Shown here one piece after another: positions 33,266-42,731 of a DNA stretch of 64,000 nt. Origin of the DNA: Nocardioides allogilvus. GTDB taxonomy: Bacteria > Actinomycetota > Actinomycetes > Propionibacteriales > Nocardioidaceae. The stretch is from contig NZ_PZYX01000010.1 of assembly GCF_003047285.1 (NCBI RefSeq), positions 92,575-156,574 of the forward strand, given 5' to 3'. Each line of letters begins with the position of its first letter. The stretch's first letter is position 1. The position numbers and the translations under genes were made by a program. The notes below the pieces were generated by a model. The model did not search any database and was not told where the DNA came from. It saw only the letters and a program-made list of their open reading frames with translations.

Positions 33266-33589
33266 GTGGAGCAGTTCGCTTCCCTTCTTCCGCTGGTAGC
33301 CATCGCGCTGCTCTTCTGGGTCATGGTGGTGCGCCCCGCATCCCGTCGCCAGAAGGCCATCGCCAAGCTCCAGGCGGACCTCCAGCCCGGACAGCGGGTC
33401 ATGCTGTCGGCGGGGATCTTCGGCACCGTCCGGTCCCTGGGCGACGACCGCGTCCGGATCGAGATCGCACCCGGCACCGAGATCGAGGTCGCGCGTGCCG
33501 CGATCAGCGTCGTCGACAACCAGGTCGCGCCCACCGACCCGACCGACCCGACCGACCCGAGCACTGGACCGGACGACCAGGCACGCTGA
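33266..33589 (+). CDS. yajC: Preprotein translocase subunit YajC
   Basis: A 107-residue single-pass membrane protein. The helix (LLPLVAIALLFWVMVVRPA) is followed by the family segment RRQKAIAKLQADLQPGQRVML and ITTV-type beta strands (GIFGTVRSLGDDRVRIEIAPG). It accompanies SecDF in assisting Sec protein export. GTG 33266 is the start; GAGGTAAT lies upstream. The C-terminus holds a short Thr-Asp-Pro repeat encoded by a 9-base tandem repeat. SecD starts one base after the stop. Confidence 0.93.
   Translation: MEQFASLLPLVAIALLFWVMVVRPASRRQKAIAKLQADLQPGQRVMLSAGIFGTVRSLGDDRVRIEIAPGTEIEVARAAISVVDNQVAPTDPTDPTDPSTGPDDQAR
33533..33559 (+). repeat. Tandem 9-bp repeat inside yajC
   Basis: ACCGACCCG repeated three times in frame, encoding Thr-Asp-Pro x3 near the YajC C-terminus. 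Copy number may vary between strains. Confidence 0.8.
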
Positions 33590-33590
33590 C

Positions 33591-35225
33591 GTGGCCGCTC
33601 GGAAGCCCAACCCGGGTCGCACCCTCGTCGTCTTCTTCCTCGTCACCGCACTGACCTACGGGCTGGTCGCGCTCGCCGGGGTCTGGAAGCCCAAGCTGGG
33701 GCTCGACCTCCAGGGCGGCACCCGGATCACGCTGGTCGCCGAGGGTGACGTGTCCAGCGAGAGCCTGGCCGAGGCCCGCGGCATCATCGAGGACCGGGTC
33801 AACGGCTCGGGCGTCGCCGAGGCCGAGGTCTCCACGCAGGGCAACCAGTACATCGTCGTGGAGATCCCCGGCGAGAGCCGGCGCGACCTCGTCGAGACCG
33901 TCAAGCGCCAGGCCCAGCTCCGCTTCCGCGTCGTCGCTGCCGTCGCCAACGGCGTGGCCGGCGCCACCGGCTCCGGCCCCCTGCCCAGCTCCGTGCCCGG
34001 CACGGGCGTTCCGGGCAGCAAGCGGGCGCCGTACGCCTGGGCGGACGAGAAGGACAAGAAGAAGCCGACCAAGTCCCCGTCCCCGTCCCAGTCACCGTCG
34101 CCGGCCACCGAGCAGCCGGCCGCGGGGGACGACGACCCGTTGGTGTGGATGGACAACCCGGACGCCGAGTCCGTGGCGGCGTTCAACAAGTTCAGCTGCC
34201 CGGCCGACGGTGCGGTCGCGGACATCGACGACGACCCGGACAAGCCGCTGATCACCTGCGACCAGTTCGGCTCGAAGATGCTGTTGTCGAAGACCCTGAT
34301 CGAGGGCACCGACCTCAGCTCGGCCTCCACCTTGCCGCCCAGCCAGCAGAGCGTGGAGTGGGGAGTCGACCTCAACTTCAACCGCGCCGGCACCCTCGAG
34401 TTCGCCCGCATCTCGCAGGCCCTGGTCAACACCGACAAGCAGTTCGCCATCGTGCTCGACGGCCGAGTCATCTCGGCGCCGACGATGGAGGGGCTGATCA
34501 CCGACGGCAACGCCCAGATCACCGGGCAGTTCACCGAGGCCGAGGCCAAGAGCCTCGCGACCAGCCTCAAGTACGGCGCCTTGCCGATCTCCTTCGAGAA
34601 GGACCCGCCGGTCGAGCTGGTCGGCCCGTCGCTGGCCGGCAACCAGCTCTCGGCCGGCATCACCGCCGGTCTCGTCGGGCTGGTCCTGGTGATGCTCTAC
34701 TGCCTGCTCTACTACCGCGGCCTCGGCCTGGTCGTGATCGCATCGCTGCTCATGGCGGCGGCCCTGATCTACTCGTTCGTGGTGCTGCTCAGTGAGGGCG
34801 TCGGCTTCACGCTGTCCCTGCCCGGGATCGCCGGGCTGATCGTCGCGGTCGGCATCACCGCCGACTCCTTCATCGTCTACTTCGAACGCATCCGCGACGA
34901 GATGCGCGACGGCAAGTCGATGCGCGTCGCCGTCGAGGCGGGCTGGGCGCGGGCCCGCAACACCTGCCTGGCGGCCGACACCGTCTCGCTGCTGGCCGCG
35001 GTGGTCCTCTACATCTTCGCCGCCGGTGTGGTGAAGGGCTTCGCGTTCGCGCTCGGCCTGTCCACGCTCATCGACCTGGTGGTCTTCTTCTGGTTCACCC
35101 ACCCGCTCGTGTCGTGGCTGGCGCGCTTCTCGTTCTTCAACCGTGGCCACGCCCTGTCGGGGCTCAGTGCCGACACCCTCGGCATGGACGCCATCGCGAC
35201 CTCGACCGCTGGAGGCAAGGCCTGA
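33591..35225 (+). CDS. secD: Protein translocase subunit SecD
   Basis: A 544-residue membrane protein of the RND superfamily. A first helix near residues 10-30 is followed by LGLDLQGGTRITL, the large periplasmic-type domain, and five C-terminal helices with the family text VGPSLAGNQLSAGITAGLVG and VGITADSFIVYFERIRDE. An inserted low-complexity linker rich in Lys, Ser and Pro (KKKPTKSPSPSQSPSP) interrupts the extracellular domain, as is usual in actinobacteria. GTG 33591 follows the yajC stop directly. The stop overlaps the secF ATG. Confidence 0.96.
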   Translation: MAARKPNPGRTLVVFFLVTALTYGLVALAGVWKPKLGLDLQGGTRITLVAEGDVSSESLAEARGIIEDRVNGSGVAEAEVSTQGNQYIVVEIPGESRRDLVETVKRQAQLRFRVVAAVANGVAGATGSGPLPSSVPGTGVPGSKRAPYAWADEKDKKKPTKSPSPSQSPSPATEQPAAGDDDPLVWMDNPDAESVAAFNKFSCPADGAVADIDDDPDKPLITCDQFGSKMLLSKTLIEGTDLSSASTLPPSQQSVEWGVDLNFNRAGTLEFARISQALVNTDKQFAIVLDGRVISAPTMEGLITDGNAQITGQFTEAEAKSLATSLKYGALPISFEKDPPVELVGPSLAGNQLSAGITAGLVGLVLVMLYCLLYYRGLGLVVIASLLMAAALIYSFVVLLSEGVGFTLSLPGIAGLIVAVGITADSFIVYFERIRDEMRDGKSMRVAVEAGWARARNTCLAADTVSLLAAVVLYIFAAGVVKGFAFALGLSTLIDLVVFFWFTHPLVSWLARFSFFNRGHALSGLSADTLGMDAIATSTAGGKA

Positions 35226-36457
35226 TGGGCGCGTTCTCACGACTCGGCAACGACCTCTACTCCGGGCGCCGCTCGATCGACTTCGTCGGTCGCACGTGGG
35301 TCTGGTACGCCCTCTCGGCGGTGCTCATCGCGGTGGCGGCCTTCGGGCTGGTGTCCAAGGGCCTCAACATGGGCATCGAGTTCACCGGCGGCGCCGAGTA
35401 CCGCGTCACGGTCTCGGCCGACAAGGCCACCCAGGACACGGCCGACGACCTGCGGACGGCGGTCGCCGGCACCGGCATCGAGAGCGCGTCGGCCCCCGTC
35501 GTCACGACCTCGGGCAGCGAGGCGATCATCGTCCAGACCGAGCCGGTCGACGACGAGGAGAGCGCCGATCTGGTCGCCACGATCCTGGAGGTGACCGGTG
35601 CGACCCAGGCGGACATCTCCCAGACGGAGATCGGCCCCAGCTGGGGCAAGGAGGTCGCCGAGCGGTCCCTGATCGGGCTCGTGGTCTTCCTGGTCCTGGT
35701 CGTGCTCTTCATCTGGGCCTACTTCCGCGAGTGGAAGATGTCGGTCGCAGCGATCGTCGCGCTGGCCCACGACATCCTCATCACCATCGGGATCTATGCG
35801 CTGTCGGGCTTCGAGGTGTCCCCGGCCACGGTGACCGGTGTGCTGACGATCCTAGGTTTCTCGCTCTACGACACCGTCGTCGTCTTCGACAAGGTCCGCG
35901 AGAACACCCACCAGCTGAAGCGCTCGCGCCTGACCTACGCCGAGGCGGCCAACCTCGCCGTCAACCAGACCCTGGTCCGCTCGATCAACACCTCGCTCGT
36001 CGCGCTCATCCCGGTCGCCGCGATCTTGTACGTCGGCGTCGTGCAGCTGGGATCGGGCTCGCTCAAGGACCTCGCCCTCGCCCTGTTCGTCGGCATGGCG
36101 GTCGGTGTCTACTCCTCGATCTTCATCGCCACGCCCCTGCTCGTGCAGCTCAAGGCGCGCGAGAAGGACGTCGACCACGACGAGCGTCGGGCCGCTGCCC
36201 GACGCCGCGAGGCCTCGGCCGACGTCTACGCGCGGGTGTCCGCGGCCGACCGCAACGCTGCTCCGCCGCCGGACCCCCGGCGGGTGCGCGCGGACGGGAC
36301 GGTGGCCACGCGCCCCGCGAAGGCACCGCCGCGACAGACCGAGGCGATCAACAAGGGCCGCGTCGCCCCCAAGCCACACGGTCCGGTCAAGCCGAGCCCG
36401 TCGGCCGGCCGTGTCCAGCCCACCCGCCAGCCGCGCTCGAAGCGGGGCAAGAAGTGA
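35225..36457 (+). CDS. secF: Protein translocase subunit SecF
   Basis: A 410-residue partner of SecD. The N-terminal segment RLGNDLYSGRRSIDFVGR is typical of actinobacterial SecF; GIEFTGGAEYRV is the conserved post-helix strand, and GFSLYDTVVVFDKVRENT with VNQTLVRSINTS are the C-terminal helix motifs. After the last helix there is a ~90-residue basic, Pro-rich cytoplasmic tail ending in RSKRGKK. The ATG overlaps the secD stop and its own stop overlaps apt (GTGA). SecDF uses proton flow to finish Sec translocation. Confidence 0.96.
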   Translation: MGAFSRLGNDLYSGRRSIDFVGRTWVWYALSAVLIAVAAFGLVSKGLNMGIEFTGGAEYRVTVSADKATQDTADDLRTAVAGTGIESASAPVVTTSGSEAIIVQTEPVDDEESADLVATILEVTGATQADISQTEIGPSWGKEVAERSLIGLVVFLVLVVLFIWAYFREWKMSVAAIVALAHDILITIGIYALSGFEVSPATVTGVLTILGFSLYDTVVVFDKVRENTHQLKRSRLTYAEAANLAVNQTLVRSINTSLVALIPVAAILYVGVVQLGSGSLKDLALALFVGMAVGVYSSIFIATPLLVQLKAREKDVDHDERRAAARRREASADVYARVSAADRNAAPPPDPRRVRADGTVATRPAKAPPRQTEAINKGRVAPKPHGPVKPSPSAGRVQPTRQPRSKRGKK

Positions 36458-37008
36458 GCCGGCAGGCGCTCGAGGCGGCCCGCGACGCGATGTCGCGCCT
36501 CGTCCTCGACGTCCCCGACCATCCGCTGCCCGGCGTGATGTTCAAGGACATCACCCCGCTGCTCGCCGACCACGCGGGATTCACCGCCGTCGTCGAGGCC
36601 CTGGCGGCGACGGCTCGCGACGCGGCCGGCAACGTCGTGGTGGACAAGGTCGTCGGCATGGAGGCCCGCGGCTTCATCCTGGCCGCGCCGGTCGCGCTCG
36701 CGCTCGGGGTCGGCTTCGTGCCCGTCCGCAAGGCCGGCAAGCTGCCGCGCGCCACCCACGCCGTCTCCTACTCCCTGGAGTACGGCGAGGCCACGCTCGA
36801 GCTGCACCAGGACGCGATAGCGCCGGGGGAGCGAGTGTTGCTGATCGACGACGTGCTGGCCACCGGCGGCACCGTCGCGGCCACCCGCCAGCTCGTCGAG
36901 GCGTGCGGCGGCACCTGCGTCGGAGTCTCGGTGCTCATGGAGCTGACGTTCCTGCCGGGGCGCGCCGCAGCCGGCGACCTGCCGATCAGCGCCATCACGT
37001 CCGTCTGA
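36454..37008 (+). CDS. apt: Adenine phosphoribosyltransferase
   Basis: A 184-residue purine salvage enzyme that makes AMP from adenine and PRPP. The PRPP-binding motif is VLLIDDVLATGGTVAAT; MFKDITPLL and GMEARGFILAAPVA are family blocks. The start is GTG 36454 overlapping the secF stop. The apt-relA pair after secDF is conserved in actinobacteria and links purine salvage with (p)ppGpp metabolism. Confidence 0.96.
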   Translation: MSRQALEAARDAMSRLVLDVPDHPLPGVMFKDITPLLADHAGFTAVVEALAATARDAAGNVVVDKVVGMEARGFILAAPVALALGVGFVPVRKAGKLPRATHAVSYSLEYGEATLELHQDAIAPGERVLLIDDVLATGGTVAATRQLVEACGGTCVGVSVLMELTFLPGRAAAGDLPISAITSV

Positions 37009-37020
37009 CTCCACCCGTCG

Positions 37021-37032
37021 GTGACCGGTCAC
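37021..37032. promoter_or_regulatory. Perfect palindrome abutting the relA -10 element
   Basis: GTGACCGGTCAC, a 12-base perfect palindrome, ends exactly where the -10 TAGACT (37033-37038) begins. The position suits a repressor or an activator contact, but no cognate regulator is known. Confidence 0.35.
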
Positions 37033-37038
37033 TAGACT
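37033..37038 (+). promoter_or_regulatory. Candidate -10 element of relA (leaderless)
   Basis: TAGACT, six bases before ATG 37045. No Shine-Dalgarno sequence is present. Confidence 0.5.
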
Positions 37039-37044
37039 GGCGCG

Positions 37045-39351
37045 ATGAGCGAAGAGACCAGCACCCCCGTGGCGCAGGAGCGCGCCTCCGAGGTGCCTGT
37101 CTCGGCCCGGAGCATGCGCGCACGGCTGGCTCGCATCGGCGCCAAGGCGCCGACCGGCAACCCGGTCCTGGAGCCGCTGTTCCGCTCCGTGCGGGCCAAC
37201 CACCCCAAGGCCGACCTGGCGCTGCTGGAGCGTGCCTATCTCGTCGCCGAGAAGATGCACGGCTCGCAGATGCGCAAGAGCGGGGACCGCTACATCACCC
37301 ACCCGCTGGCCGTGACCACGATCCTGGCCGACATCGGCATGACCGAGCCGACCCTGGTGGCGGCGCTGCTCCACGACACGGTCGAGGACACGCCGTACAC
37401 CCTCGAGGAGCTCCGCAAGGATTTCGGTGACGAGGTCGCCATCCTCGTCGACGGCGTGACCAAGCTCGACAAGGTGCAGTACGGCGACTCGGCGCAGGCC
37501 GAGACGATCCGCAAGATGATCGTGGCGATGTCGCGCGACATCCGCGTGCTGGTCATCAAGCTCGCCGACCGGCTCCACAACATGCGCACGCTGCGCTACC
37601 TCAAGGCCGAGACGCAGGAGCGCAAGGCCCGCGAGACCCTCGACATCTACGCCCCGCTCGCGCACAGGCTCGGCATGAACACCCTCAAGTGGGAGCTCGA
37701 GGACCTCGCCTTCGCGACGCTGCACCCGAAGATGTACGACGAGATCGTGCGCCTGGTCGCCGACCGTGCGCCGTCGCGCGACCAGTTCCTGGCCGAGGTC
37801 ATCGCCCGCGTCGACGGCGACCTGCGCGAGGCGAAGATCAAGGGCAAGGTCACCGGACGACCCAAGCACTACTACTCGATCTACCAGAAGATGATCGTCG
37901 GTGGTCGCGAGTTCTCCGACATCTACGACCTGGTCGGCATCCGCATCCTCGTCGACGACGTCCGCGACTGCTACTCCGTCCTCGGGGTGCTGCACTCGCG
38001 CTGGAACCCGGTGCTGGGGCGGTTCAAGGACTACGTCGCGATGCCGAAGTTCAACATGTACCAGTCGCTGCACACCACGGTCATCGGACCGCAGGGCAAG
38101 CCCGTCGAGCTGCAGATCCGCACCTTCGCGATGCACCGTCGTGCGGAGTACGGCGTGGCGGCGCACTGGAAGTACAAGGAGGACACCAAGGCCGGGCTCG
38201 ACACCGACGCCCGCGCCGGCTCCTCCCAGATCGGCGACGACATGTCGTGGCTGCAGCAGCTCCTCGACTGGCAGCAGGAGGTCGAGGACCCGGGCGAGTT
38301 CCTGGAGTCGCTGCGCTTCGAGATGAACCAGGCGCAGGTCTACGTCTTCACGCCGCGCGGTGACGTCATCCCGCTGCCGGTCGCAGCCACCCCGGTCGAC
38401 TTCGCCTACGCCGTGCACACCGAGGTCGGGCACCACACGATCGGTGCCCGGGTCAACGGCCGCCTCGTACCGCTGGAGTCGTCGCTCGACAACGGCGACG
38501 TCGTGGAGGTCTTCACCTCCAAGTCGGCCAACGCCGGCCCCTCGCGCGACTGGCTGAACTTCGTCAAGTCCCCCCGGGCGCGATCGAAGATCCGCCAGTG
38601 GTTCACCAAGGAGCGCCGCGAGGAGGCGATCGAGCGCGGCAAGGAGCAGATCGCCAAGCTGATGCGCAAGGAGGGCCTGCCCCTCAAGCGGTTGATGACC
38701 CACGAGTCGCTCATGCAGGCGGCCGAGCACTTCAACCACGCCGACGTCTCGGCGCTCTACGCCGCCGTCGGTGAGAACAACCTGAGCGCACAGGCCGTCG
38801 TTCGCCGCGTGATCGACCTGCACGGCGGAGACGACGGTGCTGCCGAGGACCTGTCCGAGGGCGTGACCATCACCCGCCGCTCGCGGGCCACGACCGGAAG
38901 CACCGACTCGGGCGTCGTCGTCAAGGGCGTCGACGACGTATGGGTCAAGCTCGCCAAGTGCTGCACGCCCGTGCCGCCCGACCCGATCCTGGGTTTCGTC
39001 ACCAAGGGCGGCGGAGTCTCGGTGCACCGGCGCAACTGCACCAACGCCGCCGAGCTCGAGACCCAGCCGGAGCGGCTGATCGAGGTCGACTGGGCGCCGA
39101 GCTCACAGTCCACGTTCCTGGTGAACATCCAGGTCGAGGCACTCGACCGGGCACGCCTGCTCTCCGACATCACGATCACCCTCTCGGACGCCCACGTGAA
39201 CATCCTCAGTGCGACGCTCTCGACCAGCCGCGACCGGGTCGCCAAGAGTCGCTTCACCTTCGAGATGGCAGACGCCTCCCACCTCGACAACGTGCTCCGC
39301 GCCGTGCGCAGCGTGCCCGGCGTCTTCGACGCCTACCGGGTCACGAACTAG
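37045..39351 (+). CDS. relA: Bifunctional (p)ppGpp synthetase/hydrolase (RSH)
   Basis: A 768-residue stringent-response enzyme. Domains in order: HD hydrolase ([39 protein letters not shown]), synthetase ([40 protein letters not shown]), TGS ([31 protein letters not shown] in pieces), zinc-finger-like [15 protein letters not shown], and a C-terminal ACT domain. The HD motif is intact, so it should both make and degrade ppGpp. Its TAG stop shares the four bases CTAG with the stop of the convergent DUF349 gene. Confidence 0.96.
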   Translation: MSEETSTPVAQERASEVPVSARSMRARLARIGAKAPTGNPVLEPLFRSVRANHPKADLALLERAYLVAEKMHGSQMRKSGDRYITHPLAVTTILADIGMTEPTLVAALLHDTVEDTPYTLEELRKDFGDEVAILVDGVTKLDKVQYGDSAQAETIRKMIVAMSRDIRVLVIKLADRLHNMRTLRYLKAETQERKARETLDIYAPLAHRLGMNTLKWELEDLAFATLHPKMYDEIVRLVADRAPSRDQFLAEVIARVDGDLREAKIKGKVTGRPKHYYSIYQKMIVGGREFSDIYDLVGIRILVDDVRDCYSVLGVLHSRWNPVLGRFKDYVAMPKFNMYQSLHTTVIGPQGKPVELQIRTFAMHRRAEYGVAAHWKYKEDTKAGLDTDARAGSSQIGDDMSWLQQLLDWQQEVEDPGEFLESLRFEMNQAQVYVFTPRGDVIPLPVAATPVDFAYAVHTEVGHHTIGARVNGRLVPLESSLDNGDVVEVFTSKSANAGPSRDWLNFVKSPRARSKIRQWFTKERREEAIERGKEQIAKLMRKEGLPLKRLMTHESLMQAAEHFNHADVSALYAAVGENNLSAQAVVRRVIDLHGGDDGAAEDLSEGVTITRRSRATTGSTDSGVVVKGVDDVWVKLAKCCTPVPPDPILGFVTKGGGVSVHRRNCTNAAELETQPERLIEVDWAPSSQSTFLVNIQVEALDRARLLSDITITLSDAHVNILSATLSTSRDRVAKSRFTFEMADASHLDNVLRAVRSVPGVFDAYRVTN

Positions 39352-40583
39352 CTGAAGTCCTCGGCGGCCTTGCGCGCCATGTCGAGGAACGCCTGCTTGT
39401 TGGCGAGCGAGTCCTCGAGCTGCTTGACCCGCTTGTCGTCACCGGCGGTCTTCGCCTTGTCGAGCTTGGCCTGCTCCTCGGCGATGCCGGCCTCGAGCTT
39501 GGAGACGATGTCGTCGGCGCGGGCGGACTTCTCCGGGTCGCTGCGCTTCCACTGGTCGTCCTCGACCGAGCGGATGGTCTGCTCGACCTTGCGCATCCGG
39601 CCCTCGAGGTCCTTCATCCGGTCGCGCGGGACCTTGCCGGCGGCGTCCCAGCGGTCGGCGAGGTCGCGGAAGGCGCGCTTCGCGGCGTCGAGATCGGTCA
39701 CGGGGACGAGCTTCTCGGCCTCGAGGAGGATCTCCTCCTTGACCTCGGCGTTGGCGGCGAACTCCTTGTCGAGCTCGGCGTTGGCGGCGTCGCGGGCGCC
39801 GAAGAAGGCGTCCTGCGCACCGCGGAAGCGCTTCCACAGCTCGTCGTCGATGTCGCGCGGCGCCGGGCCGGCGGCCTTCCAGTCGCGCATCAGGTCGCGG
39901 TAGCGGCCGGCGGTCGGGCCCCACTCGGTGGACGTCGACAGCGACTCGGCCTCGGTGGCGAGCCGCTCCTTGATCACCCGGGCGCTGTCACGCTTCTCGT
40001 GCTCCTCGGCGAAGTGCGCCTTGCGGCGCCGGGTGTACGTCGTGCGCGCGCTGCTGAAGCGCTTCCACAGGACGTCGTCGGTGGCCTTGTCGAGGCGGGG
40101 AAGGACCTTCCACTGGTCGAGGAGGTCGCGCAGCCGGTTGGCACCGTTGCGCCAGTCGTTGCCCTGGGCGAGCTTCTCCGCCTCGGCGACGATCTTGTCC
40201 TTCTCGACCTTCGACTCAGCGGTCCGCTGGGCCTTCTCGACCCGCTTGGCCTCACGCTGGCTGGCGATGACCGGGCCCGTCGCGTCGAGACGTGCGGCCA
40301 GGCCGGTGAGGTCGCCGACGGCGTTGGCCTCGACGACCTGCTCACGCAGCATCTTGACCGTCGAGGTCGCTTCCTCGGGGCTGAGCTTGCCGGCCGCGAT
40401 CCGCTGCTCGAGCAGGTGCACCTCGAAGGAGAGCGCATCGAAGCGGTCGGTGTAGAACTTCAGCGCCTCCTCGGGGGTCCCCACGGGGTACTGCCCCACA
40501 GTGCGTTCCCCGTCGGGGGTCTTGACATAGACGGTGCCGTCCTCGGCCACTCGGCCCCAGTCGGACTGCTTGTCGGCGCTCAT
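39348..40583 (-). CDS. DUF349 domain protein
   Basis: A 411-residue, highly charged, mostly helical protein containing at least three DUF349 repeats, recognisable by W-x(n)-LWKRF-type segments ([23 protein letters not shown] and [25 protein letters not shown], abbreviated). The C-terminal ~60 residues form a coiled coil. The family is widespread in actinobacteria without a settled function. The start ATG 40583 has a leaderless-type -10 on the minus strand (40592-40597) and no ribosome binding site. It converges on relA, sharing its stop bases, and is divergent from the metallo-hydrolase gene. Confidence 0.93.
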   Translation of the reverse strand: MSADKQSDWGRVAEDGTVYVKTPDGERTVGQYPVGTPEEALKFYTDRFDALSFEVHLLEQRIAAGKLSPEEATSTVKMLREQVVEANAVGDLTGLAARLDATGPVIASQREAKRVEKAQRTAESKVEKDKIVAEAEKLAQGNDWRNGANRLRDLLDQWKVLPRLDKATDDVLWKRFSSARTTYTRRRKAHFAEEHEKRDSARVIKERLATEAESLSTSTEWGPTAGRYRDLMRDWKAAGPAPRDIDDELWKRFRGAQDAFFGARDAANAELDKEFAANAEVKEEILLEAEKLVPVTDLDAAKRAFRDLADRWDAAGKVPRDRMKDLEGRMRKVEQTIRSVEDDQWKRSDPEKSARADDIVSKLEAGIAEEQAKLDKAKTAGDDKRVKQLEDSLANKQAFLDMARKAAEDFS

Positions 40584-40591
40584 GGTCGCCC

Positions 40592-40597
40592 ATCGTA
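40592..40597 (-). promoter_or_regulatory. Candidate -10 element of the DUF349 gene (leaderless)
   Basis: On the minus strand TACGAT ends eight bases before ATG 40583. Confidence 0.4.
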
Positions 40598-40614
40598 GTC
40601 ACGAGCCACCTCGG

Positions 40615-40620
40615 TAGGCT
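40615..40620 (+). promoter_or_regulatory. Candidate -10 element of the metallo-hydrolase gene
   Basis: TAGGCT, 43 bases before GTG 40664, in the divergent region shared with the DUF349 gene. Confidence 0.35.
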
Positions 40621-40663
40621 GACGCCCGTCCCGACCCTGCCACCCGACTAGGACTTCACACAC

Positions 40664-41374
40664 GTGTTCATTGCCGGCTTCCCCGCTGGACCCTGGGGCA
40701 CCAACTGCTACGTCATCGCCACCGGACCCGGCAGCGAGTGCGTCGTCGTCGACCCCGGCAAGGACGCCGCCGCCGGTGTCGCCGACGTCGTGCGCGAGCA
40801 CAAGCTCAAGCCCGTGTCGGTGCTGGTGACGCACGGGCACGTCGACCACATGTGGTGCGTGGCGCCCGTGGCAGGCACCTACGACGCCACCGCGTGGATC
40901 CACCCGAGCGACCGGCACCTGCTGACCGACCCGATGGCGGGGATGAGTCGCGAGACCACGCAGATGCTGCTCGGCGGCAGCTACGAGTGGGCCGAGCCCG
41001 ACGACGTGCGAGAGCTCACCGACCTGCAGGAGCTCGAGCTGGCCGGCCTGCGGTTCGTCGTCGACCACACGCCCGGACACACCGAGGGATCGGTCACCTT
41101 CCGCACGCCGTACGCCGACGCGGACATCTCCGAGGTCATGTTCTCCGGCGACCTGCTGTTCGCGGGCTCGATCGGTCGCACCGACCTGCCCGGCGGGGAC
41201 CACGCGACGATGCTGACGAGCCTCGCCTCCAAGGTGCTGCCGCTCGCCGACGACATCGTCGTCCTGCCCGGACACGGCGAGCAGACCTCGATCGGCCGCG
41301 AGCGCGCGACCAACCCCTATCTGCTCGACCTGATCGACCGCGGCGACGCGGGCCGCGTGACGCGAGGACTCTGA
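40664..41374 (+). CDS. MBL-fold metallo-hydrolase (glyoxalase II-like)
   Basis: A 236-residue metallo-beta-lactamase-fold hydrolase. The metal motif H-x-H-x-D-H is His57, His59, Asp61 and His62 (VTHGHVDHMW); further ligands lie in DHTPGHTEGSV and LPGHGEQTSIG. The family includes hydroxyacylglutathione hydrolases and other thioesterases; actinobacteria lack glutathione, so a mycothiol or other thioester is more likely. GTG 40664 is used. It is one base upstream of hisS, which agrees with the conserved order in many actinobacteria. Confidence 0.92.
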   Translation: MFIAGFPAGPWGTNCYVIATGPGSECVVVDPGKDAAAGVADVVREHKLKPVSVLVTHGHVDHMWCVAPVAGTYDATAWIHPSDRHLLTDPMAGMSRETTQMLLGGSYEWAEPDDVRELTDLQELELAGLRFVVDHTPGHTEGSVTFRTPYADADISEVMFSGDLLFAGSIGRTDLPGGDHATMLTSLASKVLPLADDIVVLPGHGEQTSIGRERATNPYLLDLIDRGDAGRVTRGL

Positions 41375-41375
41375 C

Positions 41376-42731
41376 ATGGCCAAGATCGCCCCGCTCAGCG
41401 GATTCCCCGAGCTCCTGCCTGAGCAGCGCGTCGTCGAGCGCGAGATCATCGCCTCGCTCGCCCGCACCTTCGAGCTGCACGGCTTCGCCAACATCGAGAC
41501 CCGCGTCGTCGAGCCGATCGACCGCTTGGCCAAGGGTGGCGAGATCGACAAGGAGATCTACGTCCTCCAGCGCCTGGCCGCGGAGCCGGACGCGAAGGCC
41601 GAGCTCGGCATGCACTTCGACCTCACCGTGCCCTTCGCGCGCTACGTGCTGGAGAACGCCGGCAAGCTCGAGTTCCCGTTCCGTCGCTTCCAGATCCAGC
41701 CCGCGTGGCGTGGCGAGCGTCCCCAGGAGGGTCGCTACCGCCAGTTCACCCAGGCCGACATCGACATCGTCGGGCGCGACACCCTCGGCTTCCACCACGA
41801 CGTCGAGGTCGTGCGAGTCATGGTCGAGGCGCTGGGCGCGCTGCCGTTGCCGCCGCTGTCGTTCCAGGTCAACAACCGCAAGCTGATCCAGGGCTTCTAC
41901 CGCGGCCTCGGCATCAGTGACGTCACCACCGCGATCAAGGTCATCGACAAGCTCGACAAGCTCCCCGCGGAGACCGTCGCCGAGCAGCTCGTCGAGCAGG
42001 CCGGCGCCACGCCCGAACAGGCCGAGCTGTGCCTGCGGCTGGCGACCATCCGCGTCCCCGACACCTCGTTCGTCGAGCAGGTCCGCGCCCTCGGCGTCGA
42101 GGACGAGCTGCTGGAGACGGGTCTGGTCGAGCTCGCCGCGGTCATCGACGGGTGCGCGAGCGCCACCTCCGAGCGTGTCTCGGTCGAGGCCAACCTGCGC
42201 ATCGCCCGCGGCCTCGACTACTACACCGGCACTGTCCTCGAGGTCTTCATGGCCGGCTACGAGCGGCTCAAGTCCGTCGGCGGCGGCGGTCGCTACGACG
42301 CGCTCGCCAGTGACGGGAAGACGACCTACCCCGGCGTCGGCGTCTCGTTCGGTGTCTCCCGCACCCTCATCCCGCTCATCTCCGACGGCGTGCTCGCGGG
42401 CAGCCGCAAGGTGCCGAGCGCGGTCCTGGTGGCCGTCACCGACGAGGACGCCCGCGAGGCGAGTACGGCGATCGCGACCGCCCTCCGCGCCCGCGGCGTG
42501 GCCTGCGAGGTCTCCGCCGACGCAGCCAAGTTCGGCAAGCAGATCCGCGCGGCCGAGCGCCGCGGCATCCCGTTCGTCTGGTTCAGCCAGGCCGACGGCA
42601 CCCACCAGGTCAAGGACATCCGTTCCGGTGACCAGGTCGAGGCTGATCCCTCGACGTGGAGCCCACCCGAAGAAGACCTGCGACCGCAGGTCGTCACGAC
42701 TCGCACCACCACCCTCGAGGAGAACCAGTGA
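41376..42731 (+). CDS. hisS: Histidyl-tRNA synthetase
   Basis: A 451-residue class II synthetase. Family features are ARYVLENAG with [30 protein letters not shown] (motif 2 region, partial), the histidine-specific motif [11 protein letters not shown], and [13 protein letters not shown]. The C-terminal anticodon domain begins near [14 protein letters not shown]. The ATG lies one base after the metallo-hydrolase stop, without a good ribosome binding site, so coupling is likely. Its stop overlaps the GTG of aspS. Confidence 0.97.
   Translation: MAKIAPLSGFPELLPEQRVVEREIIASLARTFELHGFANIETRVVEPIDRLAKGGEIDKEIYVLQRLAAEPDAKAELGMHFDLTVPFARYVLENAGKLEFPFRRFQIQPAWRGERPQEGRYRQFTQADIDIVGRDTLGFHHDVEVVRVMVEALGALPLPPLSFQVNNRKLIQGFYRGLGISDVTTAIKVIDKLDKLPAETVAEQLVEQAGATPEQAELCLRLATIRVPDTSFVEQVRALGVEDELLETGLVELAAVIDGCASATSERVSVEANLRIARGLDYYTGTVLEVFMAGYERLKSVGGGGRYDALASDGKTTYPGVGVSFGVSRTLIPLISDGVLAGSRKVPSAVLVAVTDEDAREASTAIATALRARGVACEVSADAAKFGKQIRAAERRGIPFVWFSQADGTHQVKDIRSGDQVEADPSTWSPPEEDLRPQVVTTRTTTLEENQ

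Noticed and set aside
33533..33559. CRISPR or larger repeat array
   Set aside because: Only three 9-bp tandem units within the yajC coding frame; no spacers and no cas genes anywhere in the window.
36226..39027. Long antisense frame over apt and relA
   Set aside because: Antisense shadow of conserved genes; no ribosome binding site or domain.
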